Positions 9,215-17,762 of a DNA stretch of 64,000 bases are shown here, piece by piece. How positions within the stretch are numbered: position 1 is the first letter of the stretch; each line of letters starts with the position of its first letter. This DNA comes from Roseinatronobacter sp. S2. Lineage in GTDB: Bacteria; Pseudomonadota; Alphaproteobacteria; Rhodobacterales; Rhodobacteraceae. The notes beneath the pieces were generated by a model. The model made no database searches and was not told the DNA's origin. It saw only the letters and a list, made by a program, of their open reading frames with translations. The stretch covers positions 434,001-498,000 of the forward strand of contig NZ_CP121115.1 in NCBI RefSeq assembly GCF_029581395.1. Direction: 5' to 3'. A program made the position numbers and the translations under genes.

Positions 9215-10642
9215 ATGAAGGGAAGTATTTGGGCCGTTGCACAGACCGGCGTTCCGGTCGCGGCCATCTTGCTGGCGGCCACAGCCCTTGCCGAACCGGA
9301 CGACAGCGGCGATCCCAATGCCGCGCACGGCGAATATGTCGCGCGGGCGGCAGGCTGCATGTCATGTCACCAGGAAGACCTGTCGGGCGGCTACCGCGTC
9401 GAAACCCCGATGGGCACAATTGTCGCCAGCAATATCAGCCCGTCGCAGGACTACGGCATCGGGGGCTATAGCCGGGATGATCTGGCTAATGTTCTGCGCC
9501 GTGGTGTGGCCCCCGACCGCCGCCTGTATCCCGCCATGCCCTATGCGTCCTATCGGGGCATGACGGATGCGGATATCGACGCGCTTTACCTTTGGCTGAT
9601 GGAACAGGACGCCGTCGATGAGGCGCCTGAGAACGAAACCGACCTGCCCTTTCCCTTCAACATCCGCACCGGGGTGATCGCGTGGAACTGGCTGTATCTG
9701 GACGACCGCGATCTGCCCCGACATGATGATCCGGTGCTGGCGCGTGGCGCATATCTGGTTAATCATCTGGGGCATTGCGGCGAATGCCATACCCCGCGTA
9801 ACGATTTCTTTGCCATGCAGGATGATCTGTATCTTGCGGGCGAGGTGATAGACGGATGGCTGGCCCCGAACCTGACATCAGATCCGGTCAGCGGCATCGG
9901 GGAATGGTCCGGGCAGGACATCATCGACTATCTGAGCAAGGGGCACGCCGGAAATGTCGTGCAGGCCGCGGGACCGATGGCAGAATTCGTGCAGCACGGA
10001 ACCAGCCACCTGGAAGAAGGCGACCTTGCGGCGATTGCGGCCTATCTTAAAACCATCCCCCCCATTGCAAGCGGCATTCAGGACGTGCCCGTAATCCCCC
10101 CCGAGGGGGAGAGGGTGACGCCACAGCATCAGTATCATCAGATCCGCATTGAGATGGCCACGGCCATGGCGCGCGAGGATCTGACAGAACCTGAGCAATT
10201 ATATCTTGATCATTGCGCCGCGTGCCACGGCGTCACCGGGCAAGGCCAGCCGCAGGCCTATTATCCGCCGCTGAACCAGAATGCAGCACTTCGTCGCGCG
10301 GATACGACCAATCTTTTGCAGGTGCTTCTGCATGGGGTGCCAGCAGGCAAGCTGGCCCGCGCGCCTGCAATGCCCGGGTTTGCAGACGAATTTAGCGATG
10401 CGCAGATTGCCATGATCGCCAATTACACCCGCGCCACCTTCGGCGGGCGGCAGGACAGCGCATTGACCGCCGCGCATGTCACAAGCATCCGCGAGGATGA
10501 AGAAGAAATGCCCGCGCCGTTGCGCATTCTGCAACTGGCTGCGTGGGCGGGGCTGATCGGTGCGCTTGCGCTGATTGTGGCGGGGACAATGTTTTTCTGG
10601 TGGCGCGCACGGCTGCGCGGTTTCAAACGGCAGGAGAGTTGA
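9215..10642 (+). CDS. Triheme cytochrome c with C-terminal membrane anchor
   Basis: About 475 residues: an N-terminal signal peptide (ending near ALAEP), three CXXCH haem sites at Cys48-His52, Cys188-His192 and Cys334-His338, and a single membrane helix near residues 440-465 followed by a basic tail. This resembles the triheme cytochrome subunits that accept electrons from periplasmic alcohol, sugar or aldehyde dehydrogenases. An upstream TTG at 9188 is an alternative start. It lies between the oxidase and an amine oxidase with only 4 bases to the latter, so it probably relays electrons from that flavoprotein to the oxidase. Confidence 0.87.
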   Translation: MKGSIWAVAQTGVPVAAILLAATALAEPDDSGDPNAAHGEYVARAAGCMSCHQEDLSGGYRVETPMGTIVASNISPSQDYGIGGYSRDDLANVLRRGVAPDRRLYPAMPYASYRGMTDADIDALYLWLMEQDAVDEAPENETDLPFPFNIRTGVIAWNWLYLDDRDLPRHDDPVLARGAYLVNHLGHCGECHTPRNDFFAMQDDLYLAGEVIDGWLAPNLTSDPVSGIGEWSGQDIIDYLSKGHAGNVVQAAGPMAEFVQHGTSHLEEGDLAAIAAYLKTIPPIASGIQDVPVIPPEGERVTPQHQYHQIRIEMATAMAREDLTEPEQLYLDHCAACHGVTGQGQPQAYYPPLNQNAALRRADTTNLLQVLLHGVPAGKLARAPAMPGFADEFSDAQIAMIANYTRATFGGRQDSALTAAHVTSIREDEEEMPAPLRILQLAAWAGLIGALALIVAGTMFFWWRARLRGFKRQES

Positions 10643-10646
10643 GAGC

Positions 10647-12248
10647 ATGGCCAAAACACCCTTCACCCCAAGCCGCCGCCAATTGCTGGCGATGATCGGG
10701 CAGGTTGCCGGGGCAGGCGCGATGTATCAGGCCATGACCAGCCTGGGGTTTGCAGCCGAATCCGGCTATCGTGGCGCGCTTGATCTGCAAGGGCCACGAC
10801 AGGGGCGTCGCGTCCTGATCCTTGGTGCCGGGGTTGCAGGTATGCTTGCGGCCTATGAGTTGCGCCGCGCGGGCTATACCGTGAAAATCCTGGAATATCA
10901 GGACCGCATTGGCGGGCGTTGCCTGACCCTGCGCGGCGGCGACCGGTATACTGAAATGGGCGGGCATGAAATTACCTGCGATTTCGAAGGTGACGGGTAT
11001 TTCAACCCCGGCCCGTGGCGGCTGCCCATACATCACCGCGCGGTGTTCGACTATTGCCAAAGGCTGGGTGTGCAGATGCAGCCCTTCATCAACAAGAACA
11101 ACAAGGCCTATCTGCATTCTTCCAGCGCATTTGGTGGCCAGCCGCAGCGCATTGGCCATGTCGAGAAGGATATGCGCGGTCATGTGTCCGAGTTGCTGGC
11201 CAAATCGCTGAACCAAGGCGGACTGGATGAAGCCGTCAACCTTGAGGACCGCGAAAAGCTGTTGGAGGGCCTGAAGGAATGGGGGGTTCTGGACAGCGAT
11301 TACAGCTACCGCGTCAGCGACGATCTGGGCGAGGTCCGCGGCTGGGAAATCCGCCCCGGTGGCGGGCTGATGGCGGAAAAGAAGCCTTCGCATCCGATCG
11401 ATCTGTCGCCGCTGCTGCATTCAGGGCTTTGGGACCAGTTGTTCAACTTCCACGGCTACCGGTTCGAGCCGCCTATGTTCGAGCCGGTGGGGGGTATGGA
11501 CAGAATCTCGGACGCCTTCGCGCGCGAAGTGGCCGATGTGATCCAGCTGAATGCCCGCGTCACCACAATAGCGCAGAACGACGATGGTGTGACCGTCACC
11601 TACGAGGATGGCGGTCGCGGCGGCACGGTGCGTCAGGAAAGTGCCGACTGGTGCATCTGCACCATCCCGCTGTCGGTACTGGTGCAGCTTGATGTCGATT
11701 GCTCGGATGCGCTGCGCAAGGCGATTGCGGCGGTGCCGTATGCGTCTGCCTTCAAGGTTGCGCTGGAATTCAGGCGCCGGTTCTGGGAACAGGATGACTG
11801 GATCATGGGCGGGATCAGCTATACTGATCTGCCGTTGGTTCAGATTGCATATCCCAATTACGGGTTCCTGTCCGAAGGACCGGCGGTCTTGCAGGCGGCG
11901 TATGACACGGCGACAGCGGGGCGCAATTTCACCTATTCATGGTCCAGCATGACCCCGCAGGAACGCATTGATGCGGCCCTTGCGCTGGGTCGCCATATCC
12001 ATCCGCAATATGACGCCGAATTCATGTCCGGCACATCCTGGGTGTGGCACCGCGTGGACTGGTCTTTGGGCTGCTACGGCGAATGGACTGATGACCTGCG
12101 CGATGTGCACTACAAGACGCTGTGCGAAATCGACAACCGGCTGGTGCTGGCGGGCGAACATTGCTCGCATATCCCGGCATGGCTGGAAGGGTCGCTGCTC
12201 TCGGCGCTTGATGCGATCAGGCGTCTGGATGAAAGGGAGAACGCGTAA
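10647..12248 (+). CDS. Tat-exported flavin monoamine oxidase
   Basis: A 533-residue FAD protein of the amine oxidase/monoamine oxidase superfamily. The N terminus has a twin-arginine-like motif (SRRQLLAM, Arg10-Arg11) and a hydrophobic stretch. The dinucleotide-binding motif is RVLILGAGVAGMLAAYELR (about residues 55-73) followed by RIGGRC. The C terminus shows the family pattern LVLAGEHCSHIPAWLEGSLLSALDA. The ATG at 10647 has GGAGAG upstream. It sits between two cytochrome c genes, so it probably works in the periplasm as a dehydrogenase that passes electrons to cytochromes rather than O2. The amine substrate is unknown. Confidence 0.88.
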   Translation: MAKTPFTPSRRQLLAMIGQVAGAGAMYQAMTSLGFAAESGYRGALDLQGPRQGRRVLILGAGVAGMLAAYELRRAGYTVKILEYQDRIGGRCLTLRGGDRYTEMGGHEITCDFEGDGYFNPGPWRLPIHHRAVFDYCQRLGVQMQPFINKNNKAYLHSSSAFGGQPQRIGHVEKDMRGHVSELLAKSLNQGGLDEAVNLEDREKLLEGLKEWGVLDSDYSYRVSDDLGEVRGWEIRPGGGLMAEKKPSHPIDLSPLLHSGLWDQLFNFHGYRFEPPMFEPVGGMDRISDAFAREVADVIQLNARVTTIAQNDDGVTVTYEDGGRGGTVRQESADWCICTIPLSVLVQLDVDCSDALRKAIAAVPYASAFKVALEFRRRFWEQDDWIMGGISYTDLPLVQIAYPNYGFLSEGPAVLQAAYDTATAGRNFTYSWSSMTPQERIDAALALGRHIHPQYDAEFMSGTSWVWHRVDWSLGCYGEWTDDLRDVHYKTLCEIDNRLVLAGEHCSHIPAWLEGSLLSALDAIRRLDERENA

Positions 12249-12249
12249 A

Positions 12250-12699
12250 ATGTTGACCCGACCCCTTCTTGCAGTTGTCGCGTTGTTCCTGTCGGCCACC
12301 GGATCGCAGGCTCAGCAAGCCGCCGGTCCATCCGAAGTAACTGACATTGATAGCCTGCTGGAACGCTTTTCAGAGGATTCCGAGAAATTCACCCAGACAG
12401 AGGGAGAGGCGCTTTACCGCACCACCTGTCAGGCCTGCCATATGGAAGACGGACAGGGCGACGCGGGGGCAGGCGCGCATCCGCCCCTTGCGGATAATCC
12501 CAAGATGATTTCAAAACATTTTATCGCAGGCGTTATCCTGACCGGGTATCACGGAATGCCGGGTTTCAGTGACATGATGTCGGATGCGCAGGTTGCGGCC
12601 GTGACAAATTATGTGCGCACACATTTTGGTAACACCTACCCCGACCCGATAACCCCTGAACAGGTAGAGGCCCTGCGCCCACCCGAGGACGCGGATTGA
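12250..12699 (+). CDS. Monohaem cytochrome c, periplasmic
   Basis: A 149-residue protein with a signal peptide (cleavage near SQAQQ) and one haem site, CQACH at Cys60-His64, with candidate axial Met in HGMPGF. It starts one base after the amine oxidase stop codon. It is probably the small soluble or loosely bound electron carrier of the amine oxidase/triheme cytochrome system. A short acidic C-terminal tail follows the cytochrome fold. Confidence 0.87.
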   Translation: MLTRPLLAVVALFLSATGSQAQQAAGPSEVTDIDSLLERFSEDSEKFTQTEGEALYRTTCQACHMEDGQGDAGAGAHPPLADNPKMISKHFIAGVILTGYHGMPGFSDMMSDAQVAAVTNYVRTHFGNTYPDPITPEQVEALRPPEDAD

Positions 12700-12703
12700 G
12701 CAC

Positions 12704-12985
12704 CTATCCACGCTTCTGGCGAACCCGTTGATAAGTGATGAGACCAAAGAGCAGCGCTTCGATCAGCGCAGAATACTGCGCGCGCCTGCGCCCTTCAAAT
12801 GACGGCACCTCTGGTTTTGGTCGCGTCCTGCCCAATGCCAAGACAAGAAGCCCAGACCCAAGAAACAGAGCCGCACATACAAGCGTTGCAATTACAGGGG
12901 AAAACTCAGCCGCGATGACCATCCAGATCGCGGCAACCAGAAACCCTGCCACGATCCTCAGCAAAATGAGCCCCGCCACTCCCAA
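12704..12985 (-). CDS. Small membrane protein next to DUF883
   Basis: At least 93 residues with two strong hydrophobic helices and a basic C terminus (YQRVRQKRG). The TTG at 12985 is a weak start: the frame remains open back to the stop codon of the upstream DUF883 gene and encodes a plausible soluble leader (SQQEIKALLDWHKRR), but without an ATG or GTG. It follows the DUF883 gene on the same strand, so it is probably the last gene of a small stress or envelope operon. No family recognised. Confidence 0.5.
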   Translation of the reverse strand: MGVAGLILLRIVAGFLVAAIWMVIAAEFSPVIATLVCAALFLGSGLLVLALGRTRPKPEVPSFEGRRRAQYSALIEALLFGLITYQRVRQKRG

Positions 12986-13048
12986 AAGGGCGCGGCGCTT
13001 GTGCCAATCGAGCAGCGCCTTGATTTCCTGCTGCGAGAACAGACAGCA

Positions 13049-13417
13049 TCAACGCCGCGACATGGCTTTGGCCAGAAGGAACCCAGCGCCTGCAGCAAGG
13101 GCAAGTGCGACAGCAGGGCGCTCCTGCGCAAAGGCTTCGGCATCTTCCAGTACGCCCTCGACATGATCTGCGGCGTATTCCATCTGCTCGCTCGCGCCGT
13201 CCGCCGCCTTGCGGCCGGTCTTGCGCACGCGCGCGACCGTATCGCGCATGGAATGCTCCCCTGCCCTGAGCGCGGTTGCCGAAAGCTCTGCAACGTCACT
13301 TTTCAGGGCGTCAACTTGCGCTTTCAACTCTTCATAAGATTTCTCTGTCGTTTGTGCCGCTTTTTTCGCGGGGCCTTCCGTGCTGTCTTTCTTTCTGTTG
13401 GCTGCTTGCTCTGCCAT
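13049..13417 (-). CDS. DUF883 (ElaB/YqjD-like) protein
   Basis: A 122-residue protein with a long charged, helical region (KSYEELKAQVDALKSDVAEL) and one C-terminal hydrophobic helix (AVALALAAGAGFLLAKAMSRR). This architecture is that of the ElaB/YqjD/DUF883 family, C-tail-anchored inner-membrane proteins that in E. coli bind ribosomes in stationary phase. The ATG at 13417 has a strong GGAGG site. CsbD lies just upstream on the same strand. Confidence 0.82.
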   Translation of the reverse strand: MAEQAANRKKDSTEGPAKKAAQTTEKSYEELKAQVDALKSDVAELSATALRAGEHSMRDTVARVRKTGRKAADGASEQMEYAADHVEGVLEDAEAFAQERPAVALALAAGAGFLLAKAMSRR

Positions 13418-13489
13418 ATTACCTCCTTCGGCATTTCCGGTAGGCTTCAACAAGGACAGCATGGCCAGATGGCCATGCCGAGTTCGCTC

Positions 13490-13690
13490 TCACATTCTGA
13501 AGGCCCAGTCATCGAACTCTTTTTCGGCCTCTTCCTTGGCGACGCCGTATCTTTCCTGAATCTTGCCGACAAGCTTGTCACGCTTGCCTTCAGCCTGATC
13601 CAGATCATCATCTGTCAGCTCGCCCCATTGCTCTTTGGCCGCGCCTTTCAGTTGCTTCCATTTGCCTGCAATTTTATCATCATTCATCAT
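13490..13690 (-). CDS. CsbD-family stress protein
   Basis: A 66-residue hydrophilic protein matching the CsbD family along its length (DKIAGKWKQLKGAAKEQWG and a K/E-rich helical C terminus). CsbD-like proteins are small general-stress proteins with unknown biochemistry. Two adjacent ATG codons make the exact start ambiguous by one residue. Confidence 0.9.
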   Translation of the reverse strand: MMNDDKIAGKWKQLKGAAKEQWGELTDDDLDQAEGKRDKLVGKIQERYGVAKEEAEKEFDDWAFRM

Positions 13691-13904
13691 GCGCCCTTTC
13701 CGCTTCTTCAGGATATGCTGCTAACCAGAAACAGGGCGCTTGTGTTCCGCCTCGGCGCAGAAAAAATCCACCACCCGTATCAGACCGGTTCGCGAGAAAT
13801 TCAGGAACATTTCCGCCATCCGGCGAGTCTGGACGAACCTCAAGGAAGGATTCACGTCAGCGGAGTGCACAATCCTGGCCAAGCCAACACTTGTGATCCA
13901 TCAG

Positions 13905-14705
13905 CTATCTTTTCGCATAAACATGCGCATAGGCGAGTGCCACAAGGGCGCCCCCGATCAAATTCCCGATTGTTGCGGGCACCAGATTGGCCACAATGCC
14001 AAAGAACGAGATTTGCGCAGCCGAGACATCTGTCACCATCTGAACCAGATAGGCGTAAGGAAGAAGATACATATTGGCGACGGAATGCTCTAGCCCTGCG
14101 GCGACGAATGCCGCTATGGGCAGCAACAGGCCTACGAATTTCTGGGTAACCGTCTGGCCGCCCAAGGCCATCCAGACCGCCAGACAGACCAGTATGTTGG
14201 CTAGAATGCCGCTGGCAATCACGGTGCCAAAGGACTTCCCGACTTTTGTGAGTCCGAGGTCGAGCGCCGCGCGACCCACGGCCCCCTCGCCTGCCTCATG
14301 CACACCGGCCCCGATTACGACCACCGCCAGCAGGAGGGAACCGGCAAGGTTCGCAAGCCACACGATCAGCAAAGCACGCGCCGCAGCGCGCATCGCGAGG
14401 TCCTTTGCATAGATCGGCCCTGTCATCAGGGTGTTGCCGGTGAACAACTCGGCACCGGCAATCAATACCAGGGCCAGACCAAGCGAGAAGACCACCCCTG
14501 CCAACACCTGCGCGACACCAAATGGCAGCCCATCCGCCCCTGCAAGCGCGATAATCGCAAACAATCCGCCCAACCCCACATAGACCCCTGCCAAAACACC
14601 CAGCACGATCATTGAACCCAGCGGCAACTTCGCCTTGTCTGCAACCTCTGCGAAGACCTTCGTTGTCAGGTCGGGGGGTTCCGGAAGCTTGGATACTTCA
14701 GCCAT
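13905..14705 (-). CDS. Formate/nitrite transporter (FNT) family channel
   Basis: About 266 residues starting MAEVSKLPEP (ATG 14705, preceded by GAGGCGCAGG), with six predicted membrane helices typical of pentameric FNT channels. Family-like regions include GVYVGLGGLFAII, AGAELFTGNTLM (the TGN region of the pore), and the second-half repeat AVWMALGGQTV. It conducts formate, nitrite or a similar small anion; which one cannot be decided. A formate-dehydrogenase-like gene occurs 10 kb away but not in the same operon. Confidence 0.9.
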   Translation of the reverse strand: MAEVSKLPEPPDLTTKVFAEVADKAKLPLGSMIVLGVLAGVYVGLGGLFAIIALAGADGLPFGVAQVLAGVVFSLGLALVLIAGAELFTGNTLMTGPIYAKDLAMRAAARALLIVWLANLAGSLLLAVVVIGAGVHEAGEGAVGRAALDLGLTKVGKSFGTVIASGILANILVCLAVWMALGGQTVTQKFVGLLLPIAAFVAAGLEHSVANMYLLPYAYLVQMVTDVSAAQISFFGIVANLVPATIGNLIGGALVALAYAHVYAKR

Positions 14706-14832
14706 CCTGCGCCTCGCGGTCCGCGGCGGACTTGATCTGAACGTATTCTTGCACGATTGCGGCAAAGGCCCAGCTTTGGCTTGCAGCAGTGGAATGCAGC
14801 ATGTCACCCTCCAGAAATGAGGTTCCGCCTTG

Positions 14833-16005
14833 TCACCCCTCCGGTGTCAGCCGCAAGACTTCGCCATCTTCATGTTCCGTCAGCGCCCATAGCGCGCCAT
14901 CAGGCCCCACCTGCACGTCCCGGATGCGGCGACCGATCTCGATGAATTCATCATCCGCGACGCTGCCTTCCTCAAGTCGCACGCGCACGATGCCTTCGGT
15001 CACCAGGCCGCCGATCAGCATGTCGCCTGTCCATTCGGCAAACTCCGTCCCGACAGGCACGAAGGTAAGCCCGGACGGCGCGACCGTGTCCTCGAAGATG
15101 TGAACCGCCGGGATCATGCCTTCCATGGCCGTCCCTACGCCCAGGGGCGCACCCGAATAATCGCTGCCGCCAGTGGTAAGGGGCCAGCCATAGTTGTTGC
15201 CAGCTTCAATCAGGTTAATTTCATCCCCGCCAAGCGGGCCATGGTCCGATGACCACAGTTCTTGCGTTGTCGGGTGCACGCCAAGCGCCTGAATGTTCCG
15301 GTTCCCGATGGAATAAAGGTAAGGATCAGGCTCGCCGGGGTCTTCGTCTTCCTCGTCGGTTGCAAATTCGGGATTGTCGTCATGCGGGGTTCCTTCATCC
15401 GTCATGCGCAGGACAGACCCCGCCTGATCGGTGGCATCCTGCGCGCGCGAAATGTTGCGCCGCTCTCCGATGGTCAGGAACAGGGAATTGTCAGAAGGGT
15501 CAAAGGCCATGCGACCGCCAAAATGCAGCGCGCTGGCATCCTGATCTTCTTCCTTCATGACGAAGATATCCTCGATATCCTCTATCCGGATATCGCCATC
15601 GTCATTGGCGACCGTGCCGCGAACAACGACAACGGCCGCCCCGTGATCAGTTTCCCGCGAATAGCTGATATAGACCCAGCCGTTTTCATCGAACTCCGGA
15701 TGCTGCACTATATCAAACAGGCCCGCCTGACTGCGTCCGGTCTCGCCCTCGGGGCGGAAAAGATCCTCTGCCTGCCAGATGACGTCTGACAGGTCACCGT
15801 CAATGGTGCCGGGGTTACGCTCGGTCACAAGGTAGCGGTCGTCGGAAATGAAAACCATACCCCAAGGGTGCTCCAGCCCTTCGGCGATAGTCTCCACCTC
15901 AAGGGTATACAGGTCTGATTCAACGGACCCATATTCCGCAATGACAGGAAAGGCCATTGAAATAGCCAGTGGGGAAACCAGCGTTGCGCGCATGAGTGGT
16001 GTCAT
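14833..16005 (-). CDS. PQQ-dependent aldose sugar dehydrogenase (soluble type)
   Basis: A 390-residue secreted protein with an N-terminal signal peptide (cleavage near VIAEYG). It has the six-bladed propeller organisation of the soluble glucose/aldose sugar dehydrogenase family (YliI/Asd): GLEHPWGMVF at the start, HFGGRMAFDP, SIGNRNIQALGVHP, SSDHGPLGGDEINLI and NNYGWPL. These are the segments that bind PQQ and calcium in this family. It contains an unusual acidic insert (DEEDEDPGEPD). No PQQ synthesis genes are in the window. It stands alone on this strand. Confidence 0.88.
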   Translation of the reverse strand: MTPLMRATLVSPLAISMAFPVIAEYGSVESDLYTLEVETIAEGLEHPWGMVFISDDRYLVTERNPGTIDGDLSDVIWQAEDLFRPEGETGRSQAGLFDIVQHPEFDENGWVYISYSRETDHGAAVVVVRGTVANDDGDIRIEDIEDIFVMKEEDQDASALHFGGRMAFDPSDNSLFLTIGERRNISRAQDATDQAGSVLRMTDEGTPHDDNPEFATDEEDEDPGEPDPYLYSIGNRNIQALGVHPTTQELWSSDHGPLGGDEINLIEAGNNYGWPLTTGGSDYSGAPLGVGTAMEGMIPAVHIFEDTVAPSGLTFVPVGTEFAEWTGDMLIGGLVTEGIVRVRLEEGSVADDEFIEIGRRIRDVQVGPDGALWALTEHEDGEVLRLTPEG

Positions 16006-16254
16006 TGAAAATCTCCTACGAAGCAGTGTCTAGCGCGCAATCCAACTTATCCGTTTCGGAATTGTTCCATCATTCTGCGAACACGCACCGCAAGTTCGAC
16101 ACGGGTGAACCCGGACCGCGCGCGGGATTCTACGCACCGCATTGCCGCTGCGGGCCTCAGGCTCAAGGGAACCTCGGCCACCTATAAACGTTCCTGATAT
16201 GAAGGCGGTTGTGACCGCCCAAGCCTTGAGCACAACACCACCTGGAGAAAATCC

Positions 16255-16776
16255 ATGCGCGTAGAATTAACCGTTAACGGCGCAGTTCACCCGCTCGACA
16301 TCGATCCGCGCACAACGCTTCTTGACGCGCTGCGCCACCATCTTCGCCTGACAGGAACCAAGAAGGGTTGCGACCACGGGCAATGCGGGGCATGCACCGT
16401 TCTGCTCGATAGTCGGCGCATCAATGCCTGCCTTGCATTGGCCGTAATGCATGAAGGGTGCGACATCACCACAATCGAGGGCTTGGGCACCCCCGAAGCG
16501 CTGCATCCGCTTCAGGCCGCCTTTGTGAAACACGACGGCTATCAATGCGGCTACTGCACGCCGGGGCAGATCACGTCAGCAACAGCAATGCTGCGCGAAG
16601 TGGCTGACGGTTGGCCCAGCCACGTTTCCCCAACACTTGACGGGCCGGTTCATCTGTCTGATGTCGAAATATCCGAACGTATGAGCGGAAATCTTTGCCG
16701 TTGCGGGGCCTATACGGGTATCAACAATGCAATCCGCGAGGTGGCAGACCCGGACAACGCGGAGGCCGCCGAATGA
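16255..16776 (+). CDS. paoA: Aldehyde oxidoreductase, [2Fe-2S] subunit
   Basis: A 173-residue protein with two [2Fe-2S] clusters of the xanthine oxidase family: the plant-type cluster at Cys39, Cys44, Cys47 and Cys59, and the second at Cys98, Cys101, Cys148 and Cys150. Its partner subunits follow directly (ATGA overlap). No Tat signal precedes the ferredoxin domain, unlike E. coli PaoA, so the enzyme may be cytoplasmic. Confidence 0.9.
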   Translation: MRVELTVNGAVHPLDIDPRTTLLDALRHHLRLTGTKKGCDHGQCGACTVLLDSRRINACLALAVMHEGCDITTIEGLGTPEALHPLQAAFVKHDGYQCGYCTPGQITSATAMLREVADGWPSHVSPTLDGPVHLSDVEISERMSGNLCRCGAYTGINNAIREVADPDNAEAAE

Positions 16777-17762
16777 AACCTTTTGGCTACGTCCGCCCTG
16801 ATACTATTGCCGCGGCAGGCAAGGCCGCCCAAAGTGGCGCGGCCTTCATCGCTGGCGGGACAAACCTGATTGACCTTATGCAACATGAGGTGATGACACC
16901 GCAGCGTCTGGTCGATATTTCGCGGCTTGATCTGCGCGGAATTCAGGGCACGGCGCAAGGCGGGCTGCGGATCGGGGCGCTTGTCACCAATGCAGATCTG
17001 GCTGCGGACGACCGCGTCCGGCGCGATTATCCGGTTCTTGCGCGTGCCCTGCTTGCGGGTGCATCGCCGCAGTTGCGCAACAAGGCCACAACGGGCGGGA
17101 ACCTGCTACAGCGCACGCGCTGCTACTATTTCTACGACCCCTCTCAACCGTGCAACAAGCGCCAACCGGGAAGCGGATGCGGTGCCATCACCGGCGTCAA
17201 CCGCATTCATGCAGTTCTGGGCGCAAGCGCGCATTGCATCGCCACACATCCCAGCGACATGGCCGTGGCCCTTCGCGCCCTTGACGCCGAGGTTGAGACG
17301 AAAACCCCCGACGGCGCACAGCGGCGATTCCCGCTTGCGGATCTGCACCGCCTGCCGGGCGGCACCCCCGAGCAAGAGACCGACCTTGCACAGGGGGAGT
17401 TGGTGACCGCCATCATCCTGCCGCCCGCCAAGACCGGATGTCAGGACTATCGCAAGGTGCGCGACCGCGCGTCCTATGCCTTTGCGCTGGTGTCGCTGGC
17501 CAGCGTGATCGAAATGCAGGCCGACCGCATTGCGTCCGTCGCGCTTGCGATCGGGGGGCTGGCGCACAAACCGTGGCGCGACCCCTTGGTCGAGCAGGTT
17601 TTGACAGGCGAAGTCCCATCCGAGGCGCTGTTCGATCACGCGGCTGACATATTGCTGCGCGACGCAAAGGGGGCGGGCAGCAATGATTTCAAGATACCGC
17701 TGACGCGCCGGGTGCTGAAAGCCGCGCTGCGCGATGCAACACGCTCGGAGATGCCGACATGA
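16773..17762 (+). CDS. paoB: Aldehyde oxidoreductase, FAD subunit
   Basis: A 329-residue FAD-binding subunit of the xanthine oxidase family. It has the FAD pyrophosphate region ([11 protein letters not shown] and [12 protein letters not shown]) and a loop with Cys117, Cys127, Cys136 and Cys155 (RCYYF, PCNKR, GSGCG), which in PaoB-type subunits carries an additional [4Fe-4S] cluster. It overlaps both neighbours by ATGA, indicating tight translational coupling of the three subunits. Confidence 0.9.
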   Translation: MKPFGYVRPDTIAAAGKAAQSGAAFIAGGTNLIDLMQHEVMTPQRLVDISRLDLRGIQGTAQGGLRIGALVTNADLAADDRVRRDYPVLARALLAGASPQLRNKATTGGNLLQRTRCYYFYDPSQPCNKRQPGSGCGAITGVNRIHAVLGASAHCIATHPSDMAVALRALDAEVETKTPDGAQRRFPLADLHRLPGGTPEQETDLAQGELVTAIILPPAKTGCQDYRKVRDRASYAFALVSLASVIEMQADRIASVALAIGGLAHKPWRDPLVEQVLTGEVPSEALFDHAADILLRDAKGAGSNDFKIPLTRRVLKAALRDATRSEMPT

